64,000 nt of DNA from Botryotinia globosa (taxonomy: Eukaryota; Ascomycota; Leotiomycetes; Helotiales; Sclerotiniaceae): positions 310,001-374,000 of the forward strand of contig RCSZ01000011.1 of the NCBI GenBank assembly GCA_014898425.1, in the 5' to 3' direction. The notes beneath the pieces were generated by a model. It was not told the DNA's origin, ran no database searches, and saw only the letters and a list, made by a program, of their open reading frames with translations. Of this stretch, positions 22,183 to 34,870 are shown in pieces (position 1 is the stretch's first letter; each line of letters begins with the position of its first letter). A program made the position numbers and the translations under genes.

Positions 22183-24488
22183 TTAAACATCACCCTCAGC
22201 ATCCGTACCAGCAAATTCTTCCTCCCATTCGAATTTTGGCAGAACCATTGATTGACGGTGACTTCTTCTTCGTTGAGTTTCTATCAATCATGAACAAACC
22301 ATTAGTAAATATTCTATAACGATGAATGCATAAAAAACATCCCCAAAAACGAGACAAGAGAAGCTAAAAAGAAAACACATACCAGCCTCCGCAACTCTCT
22401 CTCGCGCAAGAGCCATAGCGTCATTCCCCACATATCCACCTACACCTCTATACTCGGATTGCATGGTGACCGGTCTCTCGCTTCCTGCACCTCCTTCACC
22501 TTCACGTGTATGATCCATACTCATACCCATTCTGTCTGCAGCAGCAGTACCCGCGCCAGTTCCAGCAGCAAACGCACTACTACCACCTCCACCTCCACCT
22601 CCACTCGCGCTCCTCAAGAAACCCTGCATTCCCAATCCCATCCCCTTAAAACTCACACTTGCTCTCCTCAAGAAACTTCCCCGTCTAGAACCCATTCCCA
22701 TTCCCATTCCCTCACTGCTATTTCCAGAATACCTATCTCTCGCAGTACCTCTCTTATTAATTCTCATACCCATACCCATTCCCGCATCGCCAAGTCCTCC
22801 ATGTATAGCTGGATCTTGGTTTGTATTTCCGAAACCCATGACGCCGATGCCTCCAAGGCTAGCGAAATTGAAGCCGTTAATTGGAGCGGTCCAAGAGCGA
22901 CGGAAACCCCGACGCTTGGAGCTGAGAGAGGTGGAGGCAATGTAAGTTGGAGAGACGGTAGGTGGGGTGCCGGTTGCGATAGTTGTGGATTCGACGGGAT
23001 GGGAGAGGAGGGGATTTTCGTGGAGGCTGGGGGAGAAGTGTTAGTTTTGAAAGTTTCAAGGGATGGATTATGGTGTGAAAAGTAGCTTCGACAGCTCCAA
23101 GAATGGTAGAAAAACTTGAAACCCAAAAAGGATGATGATAAAAAAACTCACAGATCTTGCTTCTCTCTTTCTCTTCTCTCTTTCTCCAATCTTTCCTTTC
23201 TCTCTTCTTCACTCTCACCAACTTCCTCTTCATTTCCACTTTCATCTTCACTCTCTTCAGCTTTCTCATCACCATCTTGTCCTCGTCCTCGTCCCTCAAA
23301 TTGATCTTTCCAATCAATGCATTCTTGTCGATTGACAATACACGCACCAGTGCCAATATCTTCAATGGGTCGCCCATAAGGCACAACTTCCAAACCTGAA
23401 TCACCAACCACAATCGTCATGGGGACCGGTTTTCTCGGAATAGTAAAAGCGCGTTCTCTTCCTTGCATGTGCACACCAGAAGCGCCAAGTCCAGCAGCAT
23501 TCAATCTTGGAGTATTGACACCCGAGCCCGAGCCTAATCCCGAACTAGGAATTGCAACAGCACCATGATCCACACCTCGATAGTTGTGAACGCGAGATCC
23601 CGAGGCTGTGACGATGGGAGTCTGCACGTTGATACTTCCGGGATGCTCGCTTCGCTCATGCGTAATCGTAGCATTTCCTCCTGCACGAGCTACACCACTA
23701 CTACCACTACCACCGGAACCAATCACAGAACCGGGAATAGCACCAAACATACCCAATCCATCGACCGGACTAATTTCCTCACTCTGATTTGTGCTTCCTT
23801 TAGCACTTCCTTCTGCACTATCATCTCCACCACTATTGACAATCGCAGCAGTACCACCAGCAACACCACTAACAACATCATCAAACCTCCTCACCTCGAC
23901 TGCCCTCAAATTCGGTGTCGGTGGCAAATTCTCGCTCGGATTCGTGTAAGTCGAGCTTGTCGTGACCAGCGGATTATAACTATTTCCACTCTTGCTTGTG
24001 CTTGTCTCCTTGCTATTTGCACTTCTCTGGGTATGTTTGCTAGAAGTTTTTGTAAGGGCTGTGGTTGGGGGTGGTGGGATGGTTGTGTTTGAAGTTATTT
24101 TGTCGATTGTGGTAGTGTGAGTGGCGTGACTTGTATCAACCGTTGCAGCTGAACTTGCGTTTGGATTTTGATTTTCAACTCCACTTGGGATACCAACTTG
24201 TTCATGATCAGTAAGTCCCAGTTCCATACCGAGACCTAAGCCAAGACCAGTAGGTTGAGGTTGATCTGCAGTAGCAGTAGGAGGACCAGGCGCTGGTCTT
24301 ACAGCTGGGAACAAGCGTCTTGGTTGAGCATGCTGAACTTGCTGAGCTTGTTGAAAACTTTGACGAACAGTCAAACCACGCTCACGATGGCGTTTCGGAC
24401 TATTAGAAAGATTATTCGCCGCGCTTTCCCAGACATTTTCGGCTACGCCAGCGGCGGATTTGAAGAAAGAGGAGAGATGGTGGGACAT
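22183..24488 (-). CDS. Gly/Ser/Thr-rich low-complexity protein of unknown function
   Basis: Three exons, 24488-23152, 23026-22383 and 22280-22183, with introns of 125 nt (GTGAGT donor) and 102 nt (GTATGT donor), join in frame to 692 aa. The ATG at 24488 begins MSHHLSSFFKSAAGVAENVW, a possible amphipathic helix. The middle is Ser/Thr/Gly/Pro-rich. A more ordered-looking stretch before the end of exon 1 contains FTIPRKPVPMTIVVGDSGLE and GACIVNRQECIDWKDQFEG. Exon 1 ends in a long Glu/Arg/Lys run typical of a charged helix. Exon 2 starts LHENPLLSHPVES and contains repeated GMGMGM, GSRRGSFLRRAS and a poly-Gly tract. The last exon is acidic (FEWEEEFAGTDAEGD). No catalytic domain or signal peptide is visible. 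Long antisense frames here are shadows of its low complexity. Confidence 0.82.
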
Positions 24489-25821
24489 TTTGATTTTGAT
24501 GTTTATGAGGTTGAGATGAAAGAGGTGAGTATTGATTAGAAGTATTGGTTAGAAGTCGATTGATTTGATTGACTGATTGATTGATTGACTGATAGTTCGA
24601 ACTTGAAGAATATTTGTTTGATGGTTGTTCAAGATGGTGATTCAACTCGACTTGACTCGACTTGACGCGACTGAAAGCTGATGCTGATTGATAGATGTTA
24701 TTGAAGCTTACTCAAAGCCCAGTCGCAGTTTTTCTCTCACTCTCCCAATTCAACAAACGTAAATCTGATCAACTGAGGAGTTAATTATCAAATAAACCAG
24801 ACTACTTTCATCTGCGTCTTCAAACTGTCCTTTCGTCCAGCCCTTGATTTGCCTGGCAATCTCTCAATCTCTCAATCGTCAAGCTTCTTCAGCTCCTCGA
24901 ACAAATCAATCCAATCCACAGATCCTTCAACTGTACAAGCTGCACAAAAGAATACTCAAAGTTTCTTTCATACAATACACCCAACTCAAGAGGTGATTTG
25001 TTGTTCGCCGCTCGATGTTCGTTTCTCGCCCAAATCGAAAGAAGTGAGTAAAGTGAGTACAAAGAAATAAAAGAGTTGAATATTATCAAGAAGTCAAGAA
25101 GTGAAGAAGTCAAGTCGAACACCAGTCGAATGCAGTCGTCAAATAAAATAAAATCAACAATGCATACAAACCTTTTCAAATCTTCAGTTCACCTTTCACA
25201 GTTCACCGTTCCAGATCCTCGGTTCTTAAAAAAAAACACAAAAACATCAAAGTAAAGACAAATTTGAATAAAAAATTAAAAAATTTAGTAAAGTGAGTTT
25301 GTCAAATAATCGGATAAAGTCGAATTCATTCAAATTTGAAGTTGATTCAAATCAAGTGAATCTAATCCACTCCTATCCAATCCGATCCAATCCGATCCAA
25401 TCCAATCCAATCCAATACTCGAGATAAGTTAACTATACACCTAGTAAATAAACACTCTTTGATTTTTGAACCTGTAAACATTTAAATGTTAATCTTTGAT
25501 CTCATAATCCAGCAGTTCTCAGTTCACAGATTTTAGAAAACAAGAAAATCCAAAGATCAAATATGAAGAAGTTATTCTGTGGTCAAATCTCATCAAATCA
25601 AATCTCATCAATTTCATACTGTATTGAATAATGATACTTGAGTCCCATTCAGTACATACATACATACATACATACATACATACATACATACATACATACA
25701 TACGTACGTACATACATACATACATACCCATAAACAGATATAAACCAACAAACACTTCACAAACCCATAAACTAACAAATCAATAACTCAACAAACCAAC
25801 CCAAATCACCCCATAAATCAA
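24489..25821. other. promoter and intergenic region
   Basis: No gene is seen. 24510-24600 has repeats of TTGATTGA. 25370-25420 has tandem (G)ATCCAATCC units. The right end holds a tetranucleotide microsatellite. Confidence 0.5.
25653..25727. repeat. (TACA)n microsatellite
   Basis: About 75 bp of TACA repeats with two TACG variants lie just downstream of the transhydrogenase stop codon. Confidence 0.95.
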
Positions 25822-28265
25822 TCAATCCCCCATAGCATCCTCAAAAAGTCCTCTCAACTGTTCCCTCTCCTCCCCCACCTCCTCCGCCAAATTCGGCGCC
25901 AGCATCAGGACTCTCTTCTGGGGCAAAGTGCCCTCAATCAACCCATCAATATGTTCCCTCTTAAATCCCAAATCCTTCAACCCCCTCGGCTGATCGCCCA
26001 ACTCCTCGAGAAACTTCTCCAACGCTTCTGCCAAGACCGCACCCGCGCTTTCCTTCTTCACATTCGAGATATCAACACCGAAACATTCGGCGGCTTGGAG
26101 GTGGCGTTCTGGGTTCGAGGCTCCGGTGAAGCGGAAGACGGCGGGGGCAGAAACGGCAACGGAGACGCCGTGGGGAATGATGGGGGTTTTGGTTACATAG
26201 CCTGGGTGCGTGTAGCCGGGATTTTGTCCGGATATTGGGTACGACATTCCTGGGTGTGTTAGTGTATGGTTTGGAAGATGAATAGTATGCTGCTAGTTGA
26301 TGTGGTGTGGGTAATTGCTGATATAACTTAATAGTCATATAGGGGTTTCAACAGTCCAGATTGCAGTCAGAGCCGAAGTCCTTCGAACTTGAAGTTTTGA
26401 CAATATTTCCACCATCTCATCAAGTCTATTCTTCCAAATAAACTCAATAATCAGGATCCAACATTCAAAGCTGTTCCTCTCTAGACTACAATCTGTATCA
26501 TCCCAGCCACCAAACCACCAAACCACCCAACATCTCCTAGCAAACCCAACCAAGTAAACGCAAAAGCAGCAAAAAAACTCAACATACCATGACACAAATG
26601 CACCCCCGCATTACCAAACCCCACACCCGCCAAAGTAGCCGCCAAAAGCATCTGACTCTGCGCCTCATAGTCCTCCGGATCTTTCGTCGCCCGTGGTAGA
26701 TACTTCGCCGTGCTCTTCAACGCCTGCAGAGAAAAAATATCGCTAATCGGATTGGCACCCTGGTAGGCCGGTCTCATGATAGGATTAAGAGGTCGGGGCG
26801 TCCTCTCATAATAGGGGATTGCCGTCCAACTTTCCAAACTGTGACAGAGAACGTCTAATCCTGAGCTAGCGTGGACTGCAGATGGCATGGTGCGTGTATT
26901 GAGAGGATCACATATACCGAGGAGAGGTTTGAGATTTCTATGCGCGACACCTGTTTTGGCTTTGTGAGAGACGAGATCGAAGATGGCGGTACCCGTTGTT
27001 TCGGAGCCGGTTCCGGCGGTGGTGGGAACGGCTATGAGAGGCAAGAGAGTTTTATCAATAGGTCTACCTTTACCAAGTGGTGCGTTAACGAAATCCATAA
27101 AATCCGCATCTGGATAACAGGTATACAGATTCATGAGTTTGGCAGTGTCGATAACTGAGCCACCACCAACTGCTAGAAAAGCATCTGGTTGATAATTCTT
27201 GGAGAATTGGATTGCTTCTTTGATACTATTCATCTGTTAGAAAAGGTATTCATTTGGAATACAAAAATTCGCTGGCATTCCATCGCGTTTATGAGATTAA
27301 CACGATTACTTCACTTGAAGTCGTGCATTTTCTCTTACTCTTCGACCACACCAACTTAAGAGTGCAAAGAAAGACCAATGGTTGAAAAAAACTCCCCTCC
27401 CTCTCCCCAAAAGAAAACCCCAAAAACCTACCTCGTATCCTTCGGCTCGACTCTCGTCCCCTCATAAACCTCAAACTCCACTCCCTCCCTCCCAAGACCT
27501 TCCCTAACCTGCTTCATCGCCTCTAGCCCCTGCACCACCTTATCCGTCACCACGAGCACCCTCTTACTCCCCAAATTCTTGAAATCCATACCCACCTCCC
27601 TCGTCACCCCCGGTCCAAATCGTATCGACGAAGCCGCCATCTCAAATGCATATTCTTTTTCGCGGGTAGGATCCATAGGCGTAGCATAGTTACGCTGGAG
27701 ATTCCGCTTGGTTTGCGAGAGAAGAGAGGAGCTAGGGTGGTGGTGATGGTGCGAGGGGTTGTTGTGGCAGGGACAGGAGGGCGGGTGCGTGTATTGAATT
27801 GTGCGGAGGAGATTCATAGCTCGAGCGGCTTTCTAGAGAGAGGATGTTAGCCCTGCTTTTTTTTGTTTTTTTGTTTGTAGATGGAATGAAATTCAAATGA
27901 GAATTCCCCCTTCAACCGTTCACTTCCTTCGATAATCATGGGGGCAAGCCCCCAAACCCCCAGACCTCGCTGCGCTCGAAATTTTTCATCTCCTATATCT
28001 ACCATACACTAGCATCTCCCATACAAACACTCTTACCCCATACAATCACACAAGCCTCTCACCTCTCCCCTCTCAACCATCCATTCTCACCTCTCCCCTC
28101 TCAACCTCACATCTCCATCACTCAACACAAAACCAGATACAAATCACCTCATTTCTCCTCTCACCTCCTCTCACCCCTCCACCCCCTTCATCCAAATCAA
28201 AACCACCCCAAAACCCAAAAACCAAAAAAACCACTAACCGTAGGAGCAACCCGTATGGCCGACAT
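25822..28265 (-). CDS. hydroxyacid-oxoacid transhydrogenase, mitochondrial (iron-containing ADH family)
   Basis: The enzyme belongs to the iron-dependent alcohol dehydrogenase superfamily, HOT/ADHFE1 branch, which oxidises 4-hydroxybutyrate to succinic semialdehyde while reducing 2-oxoglutarate to 2-hydroxyglutarate in mitochondria. Four exons, 28265-28239, 27832-27432, 27225-26588 and 26249-25822, give 497 aa. The first encodes only MSAIRVAPT. Its GTTAGT donor and the acceptor before AAAGCC join in frame to KAARAMNLLRTIQYTHPPSC, which fits the family N-terminus and gives a basic mitochondrial presequence. The acceptor of exon 3 is set at the AG before TATCAAAG, giving VEPKDTSIKEAI. Motifs: GGGSVIDTAK at about 163-172, PTTAGTGSE at about 210-218, and metal ligands expected at D267, H271 and H355 (H352 nearby) in GLDVLCHSLESW and HLCHGM. 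Intron 1 (406 nt) and intron 3 (338 nt) are long for this genome. Confidence 0.92.
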
Positions 28266-29508
28266 CTTTGCAATCTCCGTCTTTCTCTCTTCTGTCTCTT
28301 CCTCTCTCTGTCTCTCTTCCTTACTATTCTTCGTGTTATCTTTTACTATCCTTCAAGTTCCTATATGTCCTTTCTTCTCGTCCCTTCCTCTCGTTCTTAT
28401 CTTCCGTGCTATCCTCTGTGCTATCTTCCGTGCTATCTCTTTCTCCTATTCCTATTCCTCTTTCTGCTATCCTCTTTCTGCTATCTTCCCTCTGGTTCCT
28501 TCGTTCGTTCCTTCGTTCGTTCGATTAATTCCCCTAATCCCCTATTCTTTCTTTCTTTCCCTCCCTCTGACCCTCCCTCTGATTCGTTCTTTCCTTCGTT
28601 TATCCGTTTGTCCGTTTATCCGTTCGTCTGCTCGTGTACTCTCCTCCTCTCTTCCCAAACTCTTACTCCAGCACCCTAGCCTCTCTCTCAAATCCCCTCT
28701 CAAATCCCCTCTCAAATCCCCTCTCAAATCCCCTCTCAAATCCCCTCTCAAATCCCCTCTCAAATCCCCTCTCAAATCCCCTCTCAAATCCCCTCTCTCA
28801 AATCCTCTCTCAGAACAAATCAATCCAGCACACACAACCAGCACAACCAGCACAACCAGCACGCACAATAGAGTAAAATAGTAAAAAGTAAAGTAAAGTA
28901 ATATAATATACACAATAGAGAGCATTCAAACACGTATCCATACATATATATACATACATACATACACCAACACCAACACCAAACCATAAATGACGTCTCG
29001 ATTCACATCGCATCCCACCAAAAGGCGGGGAAAGCTTCCCCACCCCATGTCCGCCGAGCCGAACCGACCGAGCGACCTCGGATATCCATATGTTACAGTG
29101 ATGAATGATCTAACTCGATATAGTAAGTACCCTTTTAGAAGATTGTTTAGATCAAAGCAATCAATCAATCAGATAAACATTCATTAATAAAGCATTGAAA
29201 ACACATTTGATCATTGAAATTAGCACCACTTAAGATAAGAGTAGAGTAGAGTGTCTTTTTTCATAATTTAGATAGATATCGTATGTAGGGAGGTAGTTAA
29301 TTGATATATGTATTCCTCATTGGCCCTACACACTCCATATCCATTGCCACCCTCCCATACCTATCCATTAACTCTTAAGAACACCAAGGTATCAAATCCA
29401 ACCATGCGCACTAAACTACCCATCCATCCATTCAATTTATAACCCATCCTCCCCTTGTTCCCAAAGCACCTCTGGGGATAGATAAATAAATACAAGACGA
29501 AATGCGCC

Positions 29509-29540
<32 letters not shown>

Positions 29541-29798
29541 TTCAGACGGCCTCATTTGACATCCTGTCAAGGATCAATCCGATAAAAAACAATCGTGATG
29601 AAAGGATTCAATCAACCTTCAACTCCATCCGATGATTATAAAAATAAAAATAAAATCAACGCGCACTTCGCTATGTATCTCCAAGCTATACAACATATCT
29701 TATAATCGTATCGTAAATGACGTATAATGCATCAATTGTTCGAAACGTAACTTCTTGAAGAATCCGGTCTCCATGTTCGCTTCGTGTGTTGAAGTAAA
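28266..29798. other. promoter region of the transhydrogenase and 3' flank of ATG13
   Basis: 28270-28680 is strongly pyrimidine-biased on the plus strand (TC and CT runs), which makes the transcribed strand purine-rich upstream of the ATG. 28687-28794 is a minisatellite, followed by CACAACCAG units at about 28830-28860. A poly-A run lies at 29509-29534. Long frames in the region come from the repeats. Confidence 0.6.
28687..28794. repeat. 12-bp minisatellite, nine copies
   Basis: Nine near-identical units of TCTCAAATCCCC lie about 420 bp upstream of the transhydrogenase start codon. The unit is a multiple of three and therefore creates artificial open frames on both strands. Confidence 0.95.
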
Positions 29799-32757
29799 TT
29801 ACCTACCCCACCGACTACCTCTTCGACTACTTGAGCCAGAATCTCCTCCTCTACTTGCTTCGTATCCTCTAGCTTCATCGATGCTTCTTCGATCTCGTCC
29901 AATCTCACTCATGTCGAAGAGCAATGGCTCATCATCTGGTTCATACTGTCCCCTGCTAAAACTGTGTCTGCCACCACTAGCTCGTTCACTACCACTTCCA
30001 CTTCCCCTGTCTACAAGGAGGCTAGAGAAAGAACCGGTTTGTGGTGGAGTGACTCCACGGCCGCCAGTTTTACCAATACGTGGTCGATATGGTGAGCTTG
30101 CAGAACCTGGACCACTAAATCGAGAAACTTGAGGAACGTCTGGATCATGAGCTTCCAAAGATGATGAAGTTTGACGAGACATGGCAGTCGCACCTTCGGA
30201 GATTCGAGGAGCAGGTTGAAGTTGAGATGAAGATTGTCCAGTTGGTGATTCTACCTCCTCAGAGGCTTGTCCAATGTTCAAAAGGGCACTCAGACTTGGT
30301 GGCTCCCGATCATCGGCTCCTAAGCTTATACTTCTATGCACCCCAAATGGAAGATCACCCAATTCATCATCGATCGCCAAGGATCTATGTTGCTGAGCAA
30401 CAGAACTTGATCTTCGAGCGTGGGGGTAGTATGGTCTAGGTGAGGTAGGAATATCGATAGCATTTGTTCCAGCATCAGTTGGATGATCACTATCTTCCAC
30501 ATCATCTAGTCTTGCTTCTGATGTCCTACTTCGTCGACTTGGCCTTCGTGGTTGATCGTACTCAGCTATTGAATTTGCACTTAATCGTGAAGGGATGGCG
30601 GGAGTGTGAGGAGTGTGTGGGGAGATGGGTTTACCAGGGGATGATCCTGCTGAAATTGAGGTAGCAGCAACCATAGGAGGTACGCTAGATAACTGTCGAC
30701 TCGAAGAACTTGATGATCTTTGTAGCATTGTTGATGAAGCCATAGAATCTGTCAAAGCATTGTGTGAATCGCGCATTGATTGAAATCTGGATAATTGTGC
30801 AGTGGCTCTCTTTCTTGATGCTTCTCCAGAAGGTTCGAAACTCTGCAAGGTTTTCTTACTTTCCAAAAGTTTCAAGAAATCCGATATATTGTCATCATCA
30901 GTTTGTAAAGATCCCGAACTACCACCTGTTCCAGCTTCTGCAAGAATACCAGAACCTGGTTGCACAGAAGATGAGAGACTTTGTTTACCACTGCTACCCT
31001 GATCATCTTCCACTGTTTTACTAGCGCCTCCATAAGATGATCTGCCACGACGATGACTAAAACTACTGCTGTATCGAATCGGAGCAGGTTTCGGCGAGCT
31101 TGAGACAGATGTGGGAACCATAGTATCTGCGGCCATTGGGCCCCCTCTCAACGTAGCTGGCATTCCAGCTATGAGAGATGAACGATTTCTGGCTTGTGCA
31201 AGGGCACTAATTCCAGATGGCCTTGGCAAGGACCCTGGAGATGCAGGTAAGGTTTCACCGGCATAAGTGGCACGGCTGGGAGAGGAAGACAGGGAACCAG
31301 CTTTGAATGGCTGAAACGATAACGATGGTTTTCTCGCCATCGCGATGCCTTCCAATGACTTTATCGAACCTTTCGATCCGAGTAATGGACGTGATTGTGG
31401 TAAAGATCCCATGGGCGGGGAGCTCGTATCTGATCCTATGGGCCTCTGAGCTCTCAAGGCGGATATTGGGCTCGAGCCTCTTGGGGGAGCATTTCCGTGG
31501 AATGTTGATAAACTTCCATATGTTTGCACTGGACCAGAATCATCGGTAAGTTGTTTGTGTGCTGGGAGTGAGCCAATTTCAGGCTGCTTTGTTGACCTTC
31601 GACGACTCAAATCACCTCTTGCTGCCAATGAAGGAGTGAAAAAGTGTTCGTCTGCACCCATGAATCGAGAGCTGAGAAGAGATTCAGAATCATCAACACG
31701 AAAGTTACAATCATTTCGATATGTTACTTCGGCGAAAATTGGACCGGCAGGAGTTTCAGTGGTTCCAAGATTATGCGTCGAGGTGACTGGACCACTGTGG
31801 TCGAATATAGGTTGCTTAAGGCCATCGATTCGACGTGGTTGAGCATTACCGGTTGTGATACGACAATTAACAATCAATGAATTTGTTGGCGCTCCACTCT
31901 TTCCTATGTTCTTTTTGAATTTCTGGGCCGGCAATAATTTGGATGCTGAATACAATGCGCGAAAGAACACAACACACTGTTTGTAGAGAAGGGGTAAAGT
32001 AGGAGCAAAATTATTAGGTTGCTCTCCGGGCATATCTCCGAGCTCAATTCTCCAACGTTCTAGTATGACTTCGCTACGTTCATCATCGGAACTACTAGAA
32101 TCACTTAGAGCATCCAAAGCATCCCATCGCTTTCCCAAATCATCTACGATAACCAATCTCTGACTTTTCGTCAAGTGGGAAGTATCGATGTATGTTTCTA
32201 TTATAAGTGGTGGTGGTCGATTCTGGAAGCCACCGCACGTTCGCCATGTGTTGAGCTCATCTCGATATGCATCGGTATCATCGGTTTCGATTTGAAACTA
32301 TTGGAGGGAGAAAGGTTAGTTGATGACCACAGCACCGGCAACGAATGATGGAAAGGACATACCCATTTGCTCACTTTCACGGTTCCATCTCTGTTGAGGA
32401 CTACAGGAAGTCCTACTCGCGATCCTAGTAAGATGATTGCAGCTTTCGTGTGGAAATTCTGGAGAAGTCAGGTTAGCTTCGTTTCGAATGGAGGTCAAGC
32501 ATGTGTGATGATTGAGCATCACTAACTGATATGATTTGATCCATTCTCTTGACCGCTTCTCGACTTGGGCCAGTAGCAACCATGGATCCACCATCTCCAC
32601 CTGCATCGTCTGCTTCTTGATAGTGTGGCATATCTGATAGTGTTCTCGAATGGGCAGATCGACCGTCTTCTCTAGGGTTGTTTGTTCGAGTTGGATTTGT
32701 TTGTGGTGACGAGGCTGGTGAGGCCGTCCTAGGTGAGGGACGAGGATGTTGGTGCAT
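29799..32757 (-). CDS. ATG13: autophagy-related protein 13 (Atg13)
   Basis: Atg13 is the regulatory subunit of the Atg1 kinase complex, which starts autophagosome formation at the pre-autophagosomal structure and is controlled by TORC1 phosphorylation. Three exons, 32757-32527, 32458-32363 and 32297-29799, join in phase 0 to 941 aa. The N-terminal HORMA domain starts at about residue 70 (MDQIIS, then NFHTKAAIILLGSRVGLP). It continues through KWFQIETDDTDAYRDELNTW, RPPPLIIETYIDT and WRIELGDMPGEQPN, to the VVFFRALYSASKLLP block near residue 200. The remaining 650 or so residues are Ser/Pro-rich and disordered, as expected for the Atg1- and Atg17-binding, heavily phosphorylated tail. The sequence HQHPRPSPRTASP follows the chosen ATG. 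The family is identified from the HORMA segments; phosphosites are not assigned. Confidence 0.95.
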
Positions 32758-34837
32758 TATATGATAATTGCTGACGTAGATGTTGAATCGTAGCACGCTG
32801 TCGGTTCAGCAGCAAATGCAAGATGTGCTGGTATTTGCAGAAAGATAATGCTCCTACTCAAGTCTCAGACATCAACAATCGTGATTCTAGATGGTAAATA
32901 AAGCGGTTCCTAGATACCACATAACTTGGGCATCCATCGTAGTATGATCTAGTACAATTCTCGAGGGTTCTAGAGCTTTGAAATCTCTAGATATAGTACA
33001 GGACCAAGAATATGGAGGTCCGTATTGGATATCCTCCCAGGCAGTGAAGTGGGAAAGAAGGTGGTTGTTGGGTTTTTTGGGTTGGGGGGGGGGGGGGGGA
33101 GAGATGGTTGAAGTGGGTACTGAATTTCACGCAACAGACATGATTGCGAATAACAAGGCTTTCAGTAAGGCGTAAGATGGAATGATGAATCGAGTGAATC
33201 GGATGGATAAAATTGGAGGATATTAAAAGGACTTTGCAGTATGGATTGATGAAATGAAAGTGATTGCGCTCAAGTAAGTTGACGTTGGAATGGAAGAAAA
33301 TAGATTGAAGAAAGAAGAAATTGAGAAAGTGGTAGTAAAAGTAAAGTTGAGGGTAGAAGTGATTGATAGTGAGTGGTACAAGGAGGTTGAAGCTCAGGCG
33401 GCGATTAAGAGAGAGGAACCTTAAGAGAGCGATGGAGACTGGGGCTGGGGCTGGGGCTGGGGCTGGGGCTGGGGCTGGGAGCAAGAGAGTCATGCAGGTT
33501 TATGAGGGAGGGTTTAGGAGGGTTTATGAGGGTTTATGAGGGTTTGTGAGGGTTTATGAGGGTTTATGAGGGTGGGTACTATGACTGAAGTGTAATTGAT
33601 TGACTTGATAATAGTGACCCCGTACATACAGGACTAGTCGTTTTGATGATAGAATTGAGCCTTGTGATTTGAAGGTATGGGAGAGATCAAACGAAGGAGG
33701 AGGGAGGTATGATAAGGAGCAGGAGTAGGAGTAGTAGTAGTAGGAGTAGTAGTAGTAGGAGTAGGAGTAGGAGTAGTAGTAGTAGTAGTATAGCTAGTAG
33801 GAGTAGGATAAGATGGAATTCATAAAGTTTATGAATCTTTGATTTCAAAGTTTGAGTGAGGATGGATTGAAGAGGCGAGGTAAAACATTACCAAGACAAT
33901 TGGGAGAGGATCAAAAGAAAACATGAAGATATACGATATTTCATTTATGTTAATACGTCGATGGAATTATGTACTTGATTGGTATGGGTAGTATGAGTAT
34001 AATAGTATGAATACCTAGTAGTATGTATTGTATGAATACCGAGTACTATGACGACCTACCTCCCCTACCAAGTAAAGATCTCGAGCGTGGAAGTGAAGGC
34101 TGTTTTCTTTTAGAATACTCTAGAGGTCTGTGTCAAGTGAAGTTCAATTCGGTGCTCTTGAACTTGTGCTTGTGCTTGTGCTTGTGCGTGCGCATATGTA
34201 TGTAGGTGTGTATCTATCTATGTATATAAGTACGTGTAAGAGAAGCATTCTATATCTAATATCTAGTATTTATTTACTATCTATCTATATATATATCCAT
34301 CTCTCCATACTATCTAGATATATATAATATATAATATACTCCATACAATATACAATATATAATATACCTATATATCAATAAAATAGATATATAATTCCCA
34401 TTCCCATATAACATACTGACAGGAACCATCAAGCAATTGACTAATTGCACTTATCAAACCCCCAGAAGGAACCTACCGTGCGACCTAGTAATTTCATGCT
34501 GCATTCAGTTTATCATTCATTCATTCATTCATTCATTCATTCATTCATTGACTCTTCATCCTTTCTCCGATAACGATAACGATGAATCAACTAACCGATA
34601 AGAAGAAGAATACCAATCAGAATCCCTAGTAAGGTCTTGCACAACCATTTCCACAACCACAACATCATAGCCTTCCTGGACTTGAACTAATCCATTCTAC
34701 GATACCATTCTACGATACCATGATTGACTATCTATCTGCCTACCGCCTCCCTACTAGTATTCCAATCAAAGCTCAGATTACATGTATCCAAGTACATCTT
34801 ATAAGCCGATATCGTACTAGGTATCAACATATACACA

Positions 34838-34870
<33 letters not shown>

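Noticed and set aside
22459..23085. Plus-strand frame of 208 codons rich in Thr/Ser/His
   Set aside because: It is antisense to exon 2 of the 692-aa gene, and its composition mirrors the Gly/Met-rich repeats there. The minus-strand exons join cleanly with good splice sites.
28255..28881. Plus-strand frame of 208 codons with SPLK repeats
   Set aside because: It is caused by the pyrimidine-rich promoter and the 12-bp repeat. No protein-like section exists outside the repeats.
33497..33570. GGTTTATGAG repeats as interstitial telomere
   Set aside because: The unit is 10 bp and does not contain TTAGGG, the usual telomere repeat of filamentous ascomycetes.
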